From Eubacteriales bacterium (GTDB lineage Bacteria; Bacillota; Clostridia; Peptostreptococcales; Anaerovoracaceae), in assembly GCA_028692535.1 (NCBI GenBank), contig JAQUXD010000001.1, positions 1-34,509 of the forward strand: a DNA stretch of 34,509 nt, in the 5' to 3' direction. Shown here one piece after another: positions 9,467 through 18,297 of this stretch; position 1 is the stretch's first letter, and every line of letters starts with the position of its first letter. The translations under genes and the position numbers were made by a program. The notes under the pieces are model-generated. The model was not told the DNA's origin. It did no database searches and saw only the letters and a list, made by a program, of their open reading frames with translations.

Positions 9467-9937
9467 TTGCTTGTAGTCCTCTTCGCTTTATGGCTGATAT
9501 TCAACGGACGGGTGACGCCGGAGATCTTTGTCTTCGGGCTTCTTTTTGCGAGCCTGCTTCTGGGCTTTGCCTGCCGCTACATGGACTACAGTATCGAAAA
9601 AGAGCGCCGCGTCCTCTCTCTCGCCTTGCAAGTGGTTTTATATGTGGGCGCGCTGATTGCAGAGATCTGGAAAGCAAACCTGGCTACCATTCCCTATATT
9701 TTTGATAAAATACGAAAACCCGCGCCCCGGATCATTCGTTTCCGGACGGCACTACGCACGGAAACAGCCCGGGCGGTCCTGGCCAATTCCATTACTTTAA
9801 CGCCCGGAACCATTACAGTTTCTCTGGATAAGGAAGTGTTTACGGTCCATTGCCTGGATGCATCGCTGGCCAAGGATATCGAAGCCTCCCGGCTGGTTCG
9901 GCGCCTTCGGCGGATGGAGGAGGTGAGCGGGCGATGA
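9467..9937 (+). CDS. mrpE: Na+/H+ antiporter subunit MnhE/MrpE
   Basis: Membrane N-terminus followed by ANSITLTPGTITVSLDKEVFTVHCLD, the MrpE signature. TTG start 12 nt after the EAL stop. Confidence 0.9.
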   Translation: MLVVLFALWLIFNGRVTPEIFVFGLLFASLLLGFACRYMDYSIEKERRVLSLALQVVLYVGALIAEIWKANLATIPYIFDKIRKPAPRIIRFRTALRTETARAVLANSITLTPGTITVSLDKEVFTVHCLDASLAKDIEASRLVRRLRRMEEVSGR

Positions 9938-10302
9938 CATTTGTCCACACAGGCCTGCAAAAGGCTTTTGAACTGATGCTTACCGGCGCGCTTTTCCTGC
10001 TTGCGATTCTGCTGTTATTTTGTATTCTGCGCACCATCCGGGGACCCCGGATCGCAGATCGGATCTTATCGGTCAACATGGGTGGCACCATGACGATCAC
10101 CGCTATCACGATCATGGCGGTGCGCCTGAACGAAGCGTACTTGGTGGATATCAGCCTGCTCTACGCTATGATCAGTTTTCTGGCAGTCGTGATCCTGTCC
10201 CGGATCTATCGGGGCGTGTATCTGGCCCATAAGGACGCCGCCCGTCACGCGGAAGCGGATACTGCTTGCCGCAAAGAGAGGAGGGGGCCGGATGCTTCTT
10301 GA
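9934..10302 (+). CDS. mrpF: MnhF/MrpF antiporter subunit
   Basis: LFCILRTIRGPRIADRILSVNMGGTMTITAITI motif. ATG at 9934 overlaps the mrpE stop. Confidence 0.9.
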   Translation: MTFVHTGLQKAFELMLTGALFLLAILLLFCILRTIRGPRIADRILSVNMGGTMTITAITIMAVRLNEAYLVDISLLYAMISFLAVVILSRIYRGVYLAHKDAARHAEADTACRKERRGPDAS

Positions 10303-10627
10303 GATTCTGCAATTTGCAGCGGGAACTTTATTTTTCCTGTCCGGTCTGATCATCTTTGTGATAGAGATTTACGGAAATTACCGATTCACCTATGTGCTCA
10401 ACCGGATGCATGCCGCATCCATCGGGGACAGTCTGGGCATCGTATTGTGTCTGATCGGACTGATGATTTTCAGTGGATTTACATTTGTGACACTAAAATT
10501 GGCGGCTGTGACGGTCTTTCTTTGGTTTTCCACACCGGTCTGCAGCCATTTGGTAGCCAAACTGGAAACCGAGACCAATGACGAACTGGAACGGGAATGC
10601 GAGGTGGATCGGGAATGCAGGGGTTGA
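10292..10627 (+). CDS. mrpG: MnhG/MrpG antiporter subunit
   Basis: Three-TM small protein with YRFTYVLNRMHAASIGDSLGIVLCLIGLMI; overlaps the neighbouring genes. Confidence 0.9.
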   Translation: MLLEILQFAAGTLFFLSGLIIFVIEIYGNYRFTYVLNRMHAASIGDSLGIVLCLIGLMIFSGFTFVTLKLAAVTVFLWFSTPVCSHLVAKLETETNDELERECEVDRECRG

Positions 10628-10926
10628 TCGCGATATTATTGGCGTTGCTCGTACTGGCTGCGCTTGCCGTTTCGGCGTCTCGGAAGCTGCTGCCGGCAGT
10701 CATTATTTTCATGTCTTACAGTTTGGTGATGTCCATGGTGTGGATGTTGCTGCAAGCGCCGGATCTGGCCATCACAGAAGCCGCCGTAGGCGCCGGCATC
10801 ACTTCGGTCCTTCTCTTTATCGCTTTAAAGCGTATCGGTGAATTGGAGCGAGATCTGGAAGAATCCGAAGAAGAGATCCATTTATCCTCAGCGCGCGGCA
10901 AGCAGGAAGATCAGAGCGATGTATAA
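10615..10926 (+). CDS. DUF4040/MbhD-like hydrogenase/antiporter subunit
   Basis: SYSLVMSMVWMLLQAPDLAITEAAVGAGITSVLLFIALKRIGE matches the MbhD/DUF4040 (MrpA C-terminal) signature. ATG at 10615 preferred. Confidence 0.85.
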   Translation: MQGLIAILLALLVLAALAVSASRKLLPAVIIFMSYSLVMSMVWMLLQAPDLAITEAAVGAGITSVLLFIALKRIGELERDLEESEEEIHLSSARGKQEDQSDV

Positions 10927-11686
10927 AGGAACCCGGATCCAAACATTATATAATCTTCTGAGTATCGTATTCACCATACTCTTGATCGGCATACTCCTTT
11001 ACACCGTATCGGAATTGCCGGTCATGGGGGATGCGCTTCATCCGGCCAACAATGAAGTGGCTGCCCATTATCTGGTCCACGGCGCCCGGGAGACGGGTGC
11101 GCTCAACGCAGTGACTGCCATGATCCTGGATTACCGCGCTTTTGATACGCTTGGCGAGCTGTGCGTACTCTTCGTGTCGGCTTGTTCGGTCTATATATTG
11201 TTGCGTGTGGATGCCGGTCGAAAAGAAGAAGAGGTGGAAGCCCTCGATCGGCGCTACGAACCCTGGAACGACGCGATACTGAGCAAGGCATTCTTATTCC
11301 TGGTGCCGGCTGTATTTCTCTTCGGGATCTATATTACCCTTACAGGACACCTTTCGCCCGGCGGCGGCTTTTCCGGCGGCGCCATTATCGGAGCAGGTCT
11401 GCTGCTGTATCTGAATGCTTTCGGACTGGAAAAAACGGAGCGTTTTATGAATCGGATCCGGTACAGACGACTGAATTGCGGCGCGCTGGGTTTCTATTTC
11501 CTGGCGAAAGGGTATTCGTTTTTTGTGGGGGCGAATGACATCAAAAGCGTGATTTCCGTCTCGGATCAGGGGAATATCCTGTCTGCAGGACTCATCATGC
11601 CGCTGAATGTCTGCGTTGCCATCGTTGTATCCACCACGGTCTATGCCGTGTATCTGATGTTCCGGAAGGGAGGATTCAATATATGA
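10919..11686 (+). CDS. mrpB: MbhE-like domain fused to MnhB/MrpB domain
   Basis: N-terminal half carries TGALNAVTAMILDYRAFDTLGELCVLFVSACSVYILL (MbhE-like). C-terminal half carries LFGIYITLTGHLSPGGGFSGGAIIGAGLLLY (MnhB signature). Confidence 0.85.
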   Translation: MYKGTRIQTLYNLLSIVFTILLIGILLYTVSELPVMGDALHPANNEVAAHYLVHGARETGALNAVTAMILDYRAFDTLGELCVLFVSACSVYILLRVDAGRKEEEVEALDRRYEPWNDAILSKAFLFLVPAVFLFGIYITLTGHLSPGGGFSGGAIIGAGLLLYLNAFGLEKTERFMNRIRYRRLNCGALGFYFLAKGYSFFVGANDIKSVISVSDQGNILSAGLIMPLNVCVAIVVSTTVYAVYLMFRKGGFNI

Positions 11687-12069
11687 ACAATTATATTGTA
11701 ACGAATCTTCCCGAGGTGGCGGCCATCATATTGTTCGGCATCGGTTTTTCAAACCTGCTGCTGGCCAGGAATCTGATTAAAAAAATCATCGGTCTGAATA
11801 TCATGGATACCGCGATTTATTTATTCTTGGCGGCAAAGGGGTATGTAGACAATGCCGTTGCTCCCATCGTGCCGCCCGGAGCAGTCGATCCGGACCTTTA
11901 TGTGAACCCGGTCCCCAGCGGGCTGGTTCTCACGGGCATCGTGGTGTCCGTTTCGGTCACTGCCGTATTGCTTGCGCTCACGGTCCGGCTGTACGAAGAA
12001 TTCAACACCCTGGATATTGATGAGATCGTTCATCAGCTCAGGGTCAAAGATAAGGAGGCGATACGATGA
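11683..12069 (+). CDS. mrpC: MnhC/MrpC (NuoK-like) subunit
   Basis: NuoK-like 3-TM protein; DPLPQALVLTGIVV-type motif seen here as NPVPSGLVLTGIVVSVSVTAVLLALTVRLYEEF. Confidence 0.9.
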   Translation: MNNYIVTNLPEVAAIILFGIGFSNLLLARNLIKKIIGLNIMDTAIYLFLAAKGYVDNAVAPIVPPGAVDPDLYVNPVPSGLVLTGIVVSVSVTAVLLALTVRLYEEFNTLDIDEIVHQLRVKDKEAIR

Positions 12070-13601
12070 GCCTGCTTTACAATGTTCCGGCTTTTTCCAT
12101 CCTCCTTCCGATGCTGGCAGGCGTGATCTGCCTCGTGTTGCCGGCCCGGGCCTCACGCCGCCTGACCAACGCAGTGATCATCGTGCTGGCTCTGTTGTCC
12201 TTCCTTTTGCTGAACAGCTTTTTGGACGGCGCGCCCACATTTACGTACCGCATGGGCCATTACGGTGCGCCCGTCGGCAACGAAATACGGGCAGGAGAGC
12301 TGGAATCGGCTATGGCGATGATGTTTTTGGTCGTGATGATGCTGTCGCTCATGGGCGGGCGGAACCATCTGCGCAGTGATATCGGACGTTCCAAGGTCAA
12401 TCTGTATTACATTTCTGTACTGTTTCTGCTCAGTTCCATGCTGGCGCTTACGTATACCAACGACCTTTTTACCGCTTACGTGTTCGTGGAGATCAACACG
12501 GTCACCGCATGCGGGATCATCATCAGCAAAGAAGACGGCTATACCCTGGCGGCTTCCATGCGCTATTTGATCATGAGTCTGCTGGGCTCCGGCCTGTTTT
12601 TGATCGGCATTTGTCTTGTGTACGGCCTTACGGGCCACTTGCTGATGCCCAACATCCAGGAAGCAGTGAACCAGCTGGTCCGGAACGGACATTTCCAGGC
12701 GCCGCTGCAGGTGACTATTGCCCTTTTTGCCGTAGGTCTGGCCCTGAAGAGTGCCCTGTGGCCATTCCATTCCTGGCTGCCCGACGCCCACAGCAGCGCT
12801 TCCGCGGCTTCCAGCGCGATCCTCTCGGGCCTGGTGCTCAAATCTTTCATCTTTCTGATGATCAAGATTTTTTTTCGTACCGTGGGGCCCGATGTAATGA
12901 CCGGTCATGCGATCCTGAATCTGCTTCTGGTCTTTGGCATTCTGGGGATGCTGCTTGGTTCTGTCAATGCGCTGTTCGAAAAGGATATCAAACGCATGCT
13001 GGCTTTTTCCAGCGTCAGCCAGATCGGCTATATTTTCTGTGGGATCGGACTTGGGACCATTGCCGGAGTCTCGGCAGCCCTGGTACAGGTGGTCGTCCAC
13101 GCTGTGACGAAGGCGATGCTGTTCATCGCTGCCGGGGGTCTGATGGATGCTTCCGACGGAAAGAAGGATTTCAATGCCCTTCAAGGTTCAGGAAAGCGTG
13201 ATGTCGTTGCCGGGGCGGCGTTTGTCGTGGGTACGATGTCCATGATCGGTCTGCCGTTTTTTGCCGGATTCATCACAAAACTGACCCTGGTGACCGCTGC
13301 GGCGGGAGCCCACGACTGGAGGGCATACCTATCCCTTACTGCAATCGTTTTGTCCACCATTCTGACAGCGATCTATTATATCCGGATCTTATCCTTGATC
13401 TTTGGCAAAAACGGATCCGAAGATCAGGATGGGGAAGTCCGGAGCCGGCGGTTCCTGTCCGCTCATTTCCGCAGACATCTGAGCATGGATACAGAATACA
13501 TCCTGGCCATCCTGGCGTTTATCGGCATCAACCTCTGGATCGGGCTCCGGTCCGATGTGCTGGTGGATATCATCAATGTCGGTCTGTCCACGTTCCAATA
13601 A
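12066..13601 (+). CDS. MrpD/NuoN-like proton-conducting antiporter subunit 1
   Basis: AYVFVEINTVTACGIII (TM5 Glu), ALKSALWPFHSWLPDAHSSASAASSAILSGLVLKS, KRMLAFSSVSQIGYIFCGIGLG. Confidence 0.92.
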   Translation: MSLLYNVPAFSILLPMLAGVICLVLPARASRRLTNAVIIVLALLSFLLLNSFLDGAPTFTYRMGHYGAPVGNEIRAGELESAMAMMFLVVMMLSLMGGRNHLRSDIGRSKVNLYYISVLFLLSSMLALTYTNDLFTAYVFVEINTVTACGIIISKEDGYTLAASMRYLIMSLLGSGLFLIGICLVYGLTGHLLMPNIQEAVNQLVRNGHFQAPLQVTIALFAVGLALKSALWPFHSWLPDAHSSASAASSAILSGLVLKSFIFLMIKIFFRTVGPDVMTGHAILNLLLVFGILGMLLGSVNALFEKDIKRMLAFSSVSQIGYIFCGIGLGTIAGVSAALVQVVVHAVTKAMLFIAAGGLMDASDGKKDFNALQGSGKRDVVAGAAFVVGTMSMIGLPFFAGFITKLTLVTAAAGAHDWRAYLSLTAIVLSTILTAIYYIRILSLIFGKNGSEDQDGEVRSRRFLSAHFRRHLSMDTEYILAILAFIGINLWIGLRSDVLVDIINVGLSTFQ

Positions 13602-13632
13602 AGACACGCTGCAAGCCTGAAGGGAACAAAAA

Positions 13633-14955
13633 ATGCAAGAAGCTCCATTTGTACTTCTGACACTCACAGAGTCATTGACGCTCGCCTTTCGGGCGGACAT
13701 CCTGGGGTCGGCTTTTCTGACGCTGGCGCTGTTGATGTGGATCGCTGTGGGGATTTACGCGCTGCGGTACAAAGATCACCAGGAAAACAACGGACGTTTT
13801 TTTGCCTTTTATATTCTGACATTGGTCATGCTTTTAGGTTTATCGTTCGCAGCAAACTATATGACGATGTATCTGTTTTTCGAGATGATGACGCTCTGTT
13901 CGGTCCCGCTGGTGCTGCACAACGGCTCAGCGAAAGCCAATTCCGCCGCAAAAAAATACTTGTTCTACTCTATTTTCGGTGCGACACTGGGACTTATAGG
14001 ACTCTTTTTCATCCATGCGTACTCGGTTTCTTCGGATTTTCTGCCCGGTGGCGTGCTGGATGCGGCAAAGATCGCCGGCAATGAAGAACTGCTGCGTACA
14101 GTGGCTTTTTTCGCAGTGATGGGCTTTGGCGCCAAAGCCGGACTCTTCCCGCTTCACGCCTGGTTGCCGGCTGCCCATCCTGTGGCGCCCTCGCCGGCCA
14201 GCGCCGTCCTGTCGGGGGTTATTACGAAAGCCGGCGTCTTCTGTATCATCCGGGTGATCTATTTTCAGTTTGGCGCAGATTTCTTGCGGGACACGTGGGT
14301 ACAGCGGTCCTGGATCGCCGTGGCGTTGCTGACAATCCTGATGGGTTCGCTGATGGCGTTTCGGGAAAAACAACTGAAAACCCGGCTGGCGTATTCCACC
14401 GTGAGTCAAGTCTCTTATGTCTTGCTGGGTCTCTTTTTTCTGAACGAAGCTGCTTTTGCCGGCGCTTTGCTTCATGTGCTGTATCACAGCGTTTTAAAAG
14501 ACGGACTGTTTCTTTCCGCCGGAAACATCTTGTACCAGACCCGCCTGGAATATGTGGGAGATTTGAAAGGTCTGGGTCGGCAGATGCCTCTGACGCTGAG
14601 TTGCTTTGCGATATTTTCCCTGGGTTTGACGGGCATACCGCCTTTTGCGGGCTTTTTGAGCAAATGGGAGCTGGCCACAGGTGCTCTGAGTTCAGGGCTT
14701 CTGCCCTACGCGTGGCTTGCGCCTGCTGTCCTGCTGATCAGTGCCATGCTGACGGCCGGGTATCTTTTTCCCATCGTCATCCACGGATTTTTTCCTGGGC
14801 GGGCGTATCGCAGTGAAGGGCCAGACACCGGCGAGGCCCCGGTCGCAATGGTAGGCGTGGTGGGCGTGCTGGCTGCGGCCACAGTTGTTCTGGGACTTTT
14901 CGGCGGCCCCATACTGAAGTTCTTCCTCGATCTGGCCGGGACGGTACTTTTATGA
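13633..14955 (+). CDS. NuoM/NuoN-like proton-conducting antiporter subunit 2
   Basis: LFFEMMTLCSVPLV, GFGAKAGLFPLHAWLPAAHPVAPSPASAVLSGVITKAGVFCIIRV, KTRLAYSTVSQVSYVLLGL. Confidence 0.92.
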   Translation: MQEAPFVLLTLTESLTLAFRADILGSAFLTLALLMWIAVGIYALRYKDHQENNGRFFAFYILTLVMLLGLSFAANYMTMYLFFEMMTLCSVPLVLHNGSAKANSAAKKYLFYSIFGATLGLIGLFFIHAYSVSSDFLPGGVLDAAKIAGNEELLRTVAFFAVMGFGAKAGLFPLHAWLPAAHPVAPSPASAVLSGVITKAGVFCIIRVIYFQFGADFLRDTWVQRSWIAVALLTILMGSLMAFREKQLKTRLAYSTVSQVSYVLLGLFFLNEAAFAGALLHVLYHSVLKDGLFLSAGNILYQTRLEYVGDLKGLGRQMPLTLSCFAIFSLGLTGIPPFAGFLSKWELATGALSSGLLPYAWLAPAVLLISAMLTAGYLFPIVIHGFFPGRAYRSEGPDTGEAPVAMVGVVGVLAAATVVLGLFGGPILKFFLDLAGTVLL

Positions 14956-14968
14956 AGAGCGGTGAACG

Positions 14969-16447
14969 ATGATGTCCGGATACTGGATTCCCATTGCGAT
15001 ATTCCTTCCCATACTCGGTGGTGTTCTGATCCCTCTGATCGGGTTTTCTCGTGCAAAGACCAGAGAAATCTACGTGATGTCCGTCGTTCTGGCCACCAGT
15101 TTCCTGTCCGCCGGCTTGATGGTCGCGCCGCCGGAGGGCGCCGTTTCCGTGGTGAGCATCACACGAACCATCGACATCGCATTTTATGTGGATGGATTGG
15201 GCACGGTGTTCGGCGTTCTTGTGACGTTTCTGTGGCCCTTGGCTACGCTGTATGCTTTTGAATACATGGCCCACGAGCATCGCAGGAACACGTTTTTCGC
15301 TTATTACACAATGACCTATGGACTGACCCTGGGAATTGCTTTTTCCGCCAATTTGATCACGATGTATCTCTTCTGCGAGTTGCTCACTCTGGTCACGCTG
15401 CCCCTAATCACACATACGCGTACAAAGGCAGCTTATGTGGCAGGCGTTAAGTATCTGATCTATTTTGTAGCCGGCGCCACGGCTGCCTTTGTGGGAATCA
15501 TTCTGTTTTTTGTGAACGGCGGAGGATTGGATTTCGTTCCCGGCGGGCTGTCTGCCGGCACTGCGGACATAGCCCCCGGCATCCTGGGCGCCTCGTTCCT
15601 TCTGATGTTTTTCGGCTTCGGCGCCAAGGCCGCCATTTTCCCGGTCCAGGACTGGCTGCCTTCCGCCGGCGTGGCGCCCACGCCGGTCACGGCTCTTCTC
15701 CATGCGGTGGCTGTGGTCAAATCCGGCGTCTTTGCCATTGCCCGGCTTACGTATTACAGCTTCGGCGCTGCACTGCTGGAGGGGACGCTGGTTCAGAAGA
15801 TCGCTTTGTCCTTTGCCATATTCACCATACTATACGGTGCGATCATGGCCTGGAAAGAAGTACATTTTAAAAGACGGCTGGCCTATTCCACCATTTCCAA
15901 TCTCTCTTATATGATCTTTGGCATCTTGCTCCTGACGCCGGCCGGATTGGTGGCCGGCCTGCTGCACATGTTGTTCCACGGAATCATGAAGATCGCCCTG
16001 TTTTTTGTGGCCGGCGCCGTAGCCTGTCAGAGCGGTCTGCACAACGTGACGGATCTTCGGGGCTACGGCCGTCGAATGCCCCGGACCTTTGCAGTCTTTA
16101 CGATGGCATCACTGTCCCTCATGGGAGTCGCACCCCTTTGCGGTTTTATGAGCAAGTGGTATCTTGCTCAGGCTGCGGTAGCCCGGGGCGGGATGTATGC
16201 CTATCTTGGATTGGTCGCGATTCTGATCGCGGCTGTGTTTACGGCCATTTATCTGCTGACCATCGTGCTGCGGGCGTATTTCCCTCCCAAGGGATATGAA
16301 CCTGCGGGACAGACCGAAGCAAAAGATCCCGGTCTTTATATGCAGATCCCCTTGGGCCTATTCGCCCTGGCTGTGGTCCTGCTGGGCTTGTTTGCCTGGC
16401 CGGTGGCCGAGTGGATCCGCAGTGCCGTAGCCGGTACATTTTTGTAA
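14969..16447 (+). CDS. NuoM/NuoL-like proton-conducting antiporter subunit 3
   Basis: LFCELLTLVTLPLITH, GFGAKAAIFPVQDWLPSAGVAPTPVTALLHAVAVVKSGVFAIARL, KRRLAYSTISNLSYMIFGI. Confidence 0.92.
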   Translation: MMSGYWIPIAIFLPILGGVLIPLIGFSRAKTREIYVMSVVLATSFLSAGLMVAPPEGAVSVVSITRTIDIAFYVDGLGTVFGVLVTFLWPLATLYAFEYMAHEHRRNTFFAYYTMTYGLTLGIAFSANLITMYLFCELLTLVTLPLITHTRTKAAYVAGVKYLIYFVAGATAAFVGIILFFVNGGGLDFVPGGLSAGTADIAPGILGASFLLMFFGFGAKAAIFPVQDWLPSAGVAPTPVTALLHAVAVVKSGVFAIARLTYYSFGAALLEGTLVQKIALSFAIFTILYGAIMAWKEVHFKRRLAYSTISNLSYMIFGILLLTPAGLVAGLLHMLFHGIMKIALFFVAGAVACQSGLHNVTDLRGYGRRMPRTFAVFTMASLSLMGVAPLCGFMSKWYLAQAAVARGGMYAYLGLVAILIAAVFTAIYLLTIVLRAYFPPKGYEPAGQTEAKDPGLYMQIPLGLFALAVVLLGLFAWPVAEWIRSAVAGTFL

Positions 16448-16475
16448 AATTTCTTCAGGAAAGGAGGGATCGCCG

Positions 16476-18287
16476 ATGCAATATGGACTCTGGGGCCCGA
16501 TGCCGTCATTTTCGGACGGACAATTCCAGCTGCTCTACGGACTTATCGCTACGATCATGTGGATCTGCGCGCTGTTGTTTTCGAAAGAATATATGCATCG
16601 CCGACTTCATGGGGGGCGCTATTACGTCTTTATGGGCATTACGTATCTGGCTACCATGGGAGTGTTTTTATCTGCCGATCTCCTGACGCTGTTCGTATTC
16701 TTTGAGATCATGTCCTTTTCCTCTTATGTGCTGGTGGTCCAGGAGGAAACGCCGGAGGCCCTGGAGGCCGCCGGTCTTTACCTGGCTGTCTCCGTGGCCG
16801 GAGGCATGGCTCTGCTCATGGGGCTGTTTTTGCTCCAGGACACACTGGGAACGCTGGAATGGACCCGGTGGGCCGAAGCGGCGGCCTCTCTGCCGGACAA
16901 AAGCAGACTTTATGTGGCCGGCGGCTTTGCCGCAGTCGGGTTTGGCGCCAAAGCCGGTCTGTTTCCGCTGCACATTTGGCTGCCGAAAGCCCACCCTGTG
17001 GCGCCTGCGCCTGCATCGGCCCTGCTGTCCGGAATATTGACAAAGGCCGGAGTCTTCGGCTTGATCATTTTGTCGGTCTTCCTTTTTGAGGGCGATAACG
17101 CCTGGGGAACCGTGTTGTTGATCCTGGGCTTGATCACAATGCTTCTGGGGGCCGTGCTGGCCTTGTTCTCCGTGGATCTGAAGCGCACGCTGGCTTGTTC
17201 CTCCGTGTCTCAGATTGGATTCATTACGCTGGGTCTTGCCATGGTCTGCATTCTGGGCACCCACAACGCTATCGCTGCCCGGGGGGTGATCCTCCACATG
17301 GTGAATCATTCGTCTATCAAGCTGCTGCTCTTTCTCTGCGCCGGAGTCATCTACCTGAAAACCCACCATCTGGGATTGAATGAGATCCGGGGCTTCGGAC
17401 GGAAAAAGCCGCTGCTGGGCCTTTTTTTCCTGACGGGAGCCGCTTCCATCGCCGGCCTGCCTCTGACCAGCGGATATGTGAGCAAGACACTGCTGCACGA
17501 AGCGATCGCAGAACACCTGGCGGCCGGGATCTTTCCGGAAGGGGCCGAAGTATTATTTTCCGCGGCCGAGTGGATCTTTCTCCTTACCGGCGGCTTGACG
17601 GTTGCTTATATGGCAAAACTGTTTGTCTGTATTTTTCTTGAGAAAAATGCGGATCAGGAGCGTCAGGCCGTCTATGAACAAGCTGATTCGCAGTTTGCCC
17701 GGCCTGCGAGTTTGCTCGCTCTGATTGTGCCGGCGATTTTTCTGGCAGCGGCCGGGGTGGCTCCCTACCGGATCCTGAATGTTCTTGCTGACGGGGTCCA
17801 GAGCTTTGTGTCCCTTCACCCGCTTGAACATTCTCTGCATTATTACACTGCCGTCAATCTGTCCGGCGCCTTGATTTCGATCGGTATGGGATCGGTGATC
17901 TACGGTTTGATCGTTCGGAAGTTCCTGATGAAATCCAACGCTGCCGGCCAGAAAATGTACGCAGATCGCTGGCCGCCGGCCTTGGATCTGGAGCGTCTTG
18001 TTTTTCGGCCTTTGGTCCGGGGGATCACCTGGGTCGGCGTCGTTTTTATAGGAATCGTCTTTGCCCGGTCTGTGGATCTGCTCATCGCCAGCATGGAAAA
18101 CGATCTCTTCCGGCAGATCCACTCCGACGAAGAGCGTTTTTCTCCGCTGGAATGGATGCGAAATCATCCCATGGCGGATTTCTGGAGACGCACCCAGGAG
18201 ACGTATGCGGCGTTTTCGCAGAGTCTTTCCTTCGGTCTGTTGGCTACGGTAATCGGCCTTTGCGCCGTGCTGATCTATCTGCTATAA
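16476..18287 (+). CDS. NuoL/MrpA-like proton-conducting antiporter subunit 4 (long, C-terminal extension)
   Basis: VFFEIMSFSSYVLV, GFGAKAGLFPLHIWLPKAHPVAPAPASALLSGILTKAGVFGLI, KRTLACSSVSQIGFITLGL. About 600 aa with extra TM segments and a soluble stretch at the C-terminus. Confidence 0.9.
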   Translation: MQYGLWGPMPSFSDGQFQLLYGLIATIMWICALLFSKEYMHRRLHGGRYYVFMGITYLATMGVFLSADLLTLFVFFEIMSFSSYVLVVQEETPEALEAAGLYLAVSVAGGMALLMGLFLLQDTLGTLEWTRWAEAAASLPDKSRLYVAGGFAAVGFGAKAGLFPLHIWLPKAHPVAPAPASALLSGILTKAGVFGLIILSVFLFEGDNAWGTVLLILGLITMLLGAVLALFSVDLKRTLACSSVSQIGFITLGLAMVCILGTHNAIAARGVILHMVNHSSIKLLLFLCAGVIYLKTHHLGLNEIRGFGRKKPLLGLFFLTGAASIAGLPLTSGYVSKTLLHEAIAEHLAAGIFPEGAEVLFSAAEWIFLLTGGLTVAYMAKLFVCIFLEKNADQERQAVYEQADSQFARPASLLALIVPAIFLAAAGVAPYRILNVLADGVQSFVSLHPLEHSLHYYTAVNLSGALISIGMGSVIYGLIVRKFLMKSNAAGQKMYADRWPPALDLERLVFRPLVRGITWVGVVFIGIVFARSVDLLIASMENDLFRQIHSDEERFSPLEWMRNHPMADFWRRTQETYAAFSQSLSFGLLATVIGLCAVLIYLL

Positions 18288-18297
18288 TAGGTGCATT

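Noticed and set aside
12153-13184. 343-aa and similar minus-strand ORFs opposite the antiporter genes
   Set aside because: His/Gln-rich antisense translations of membrane-protein codons; not credible proteins.
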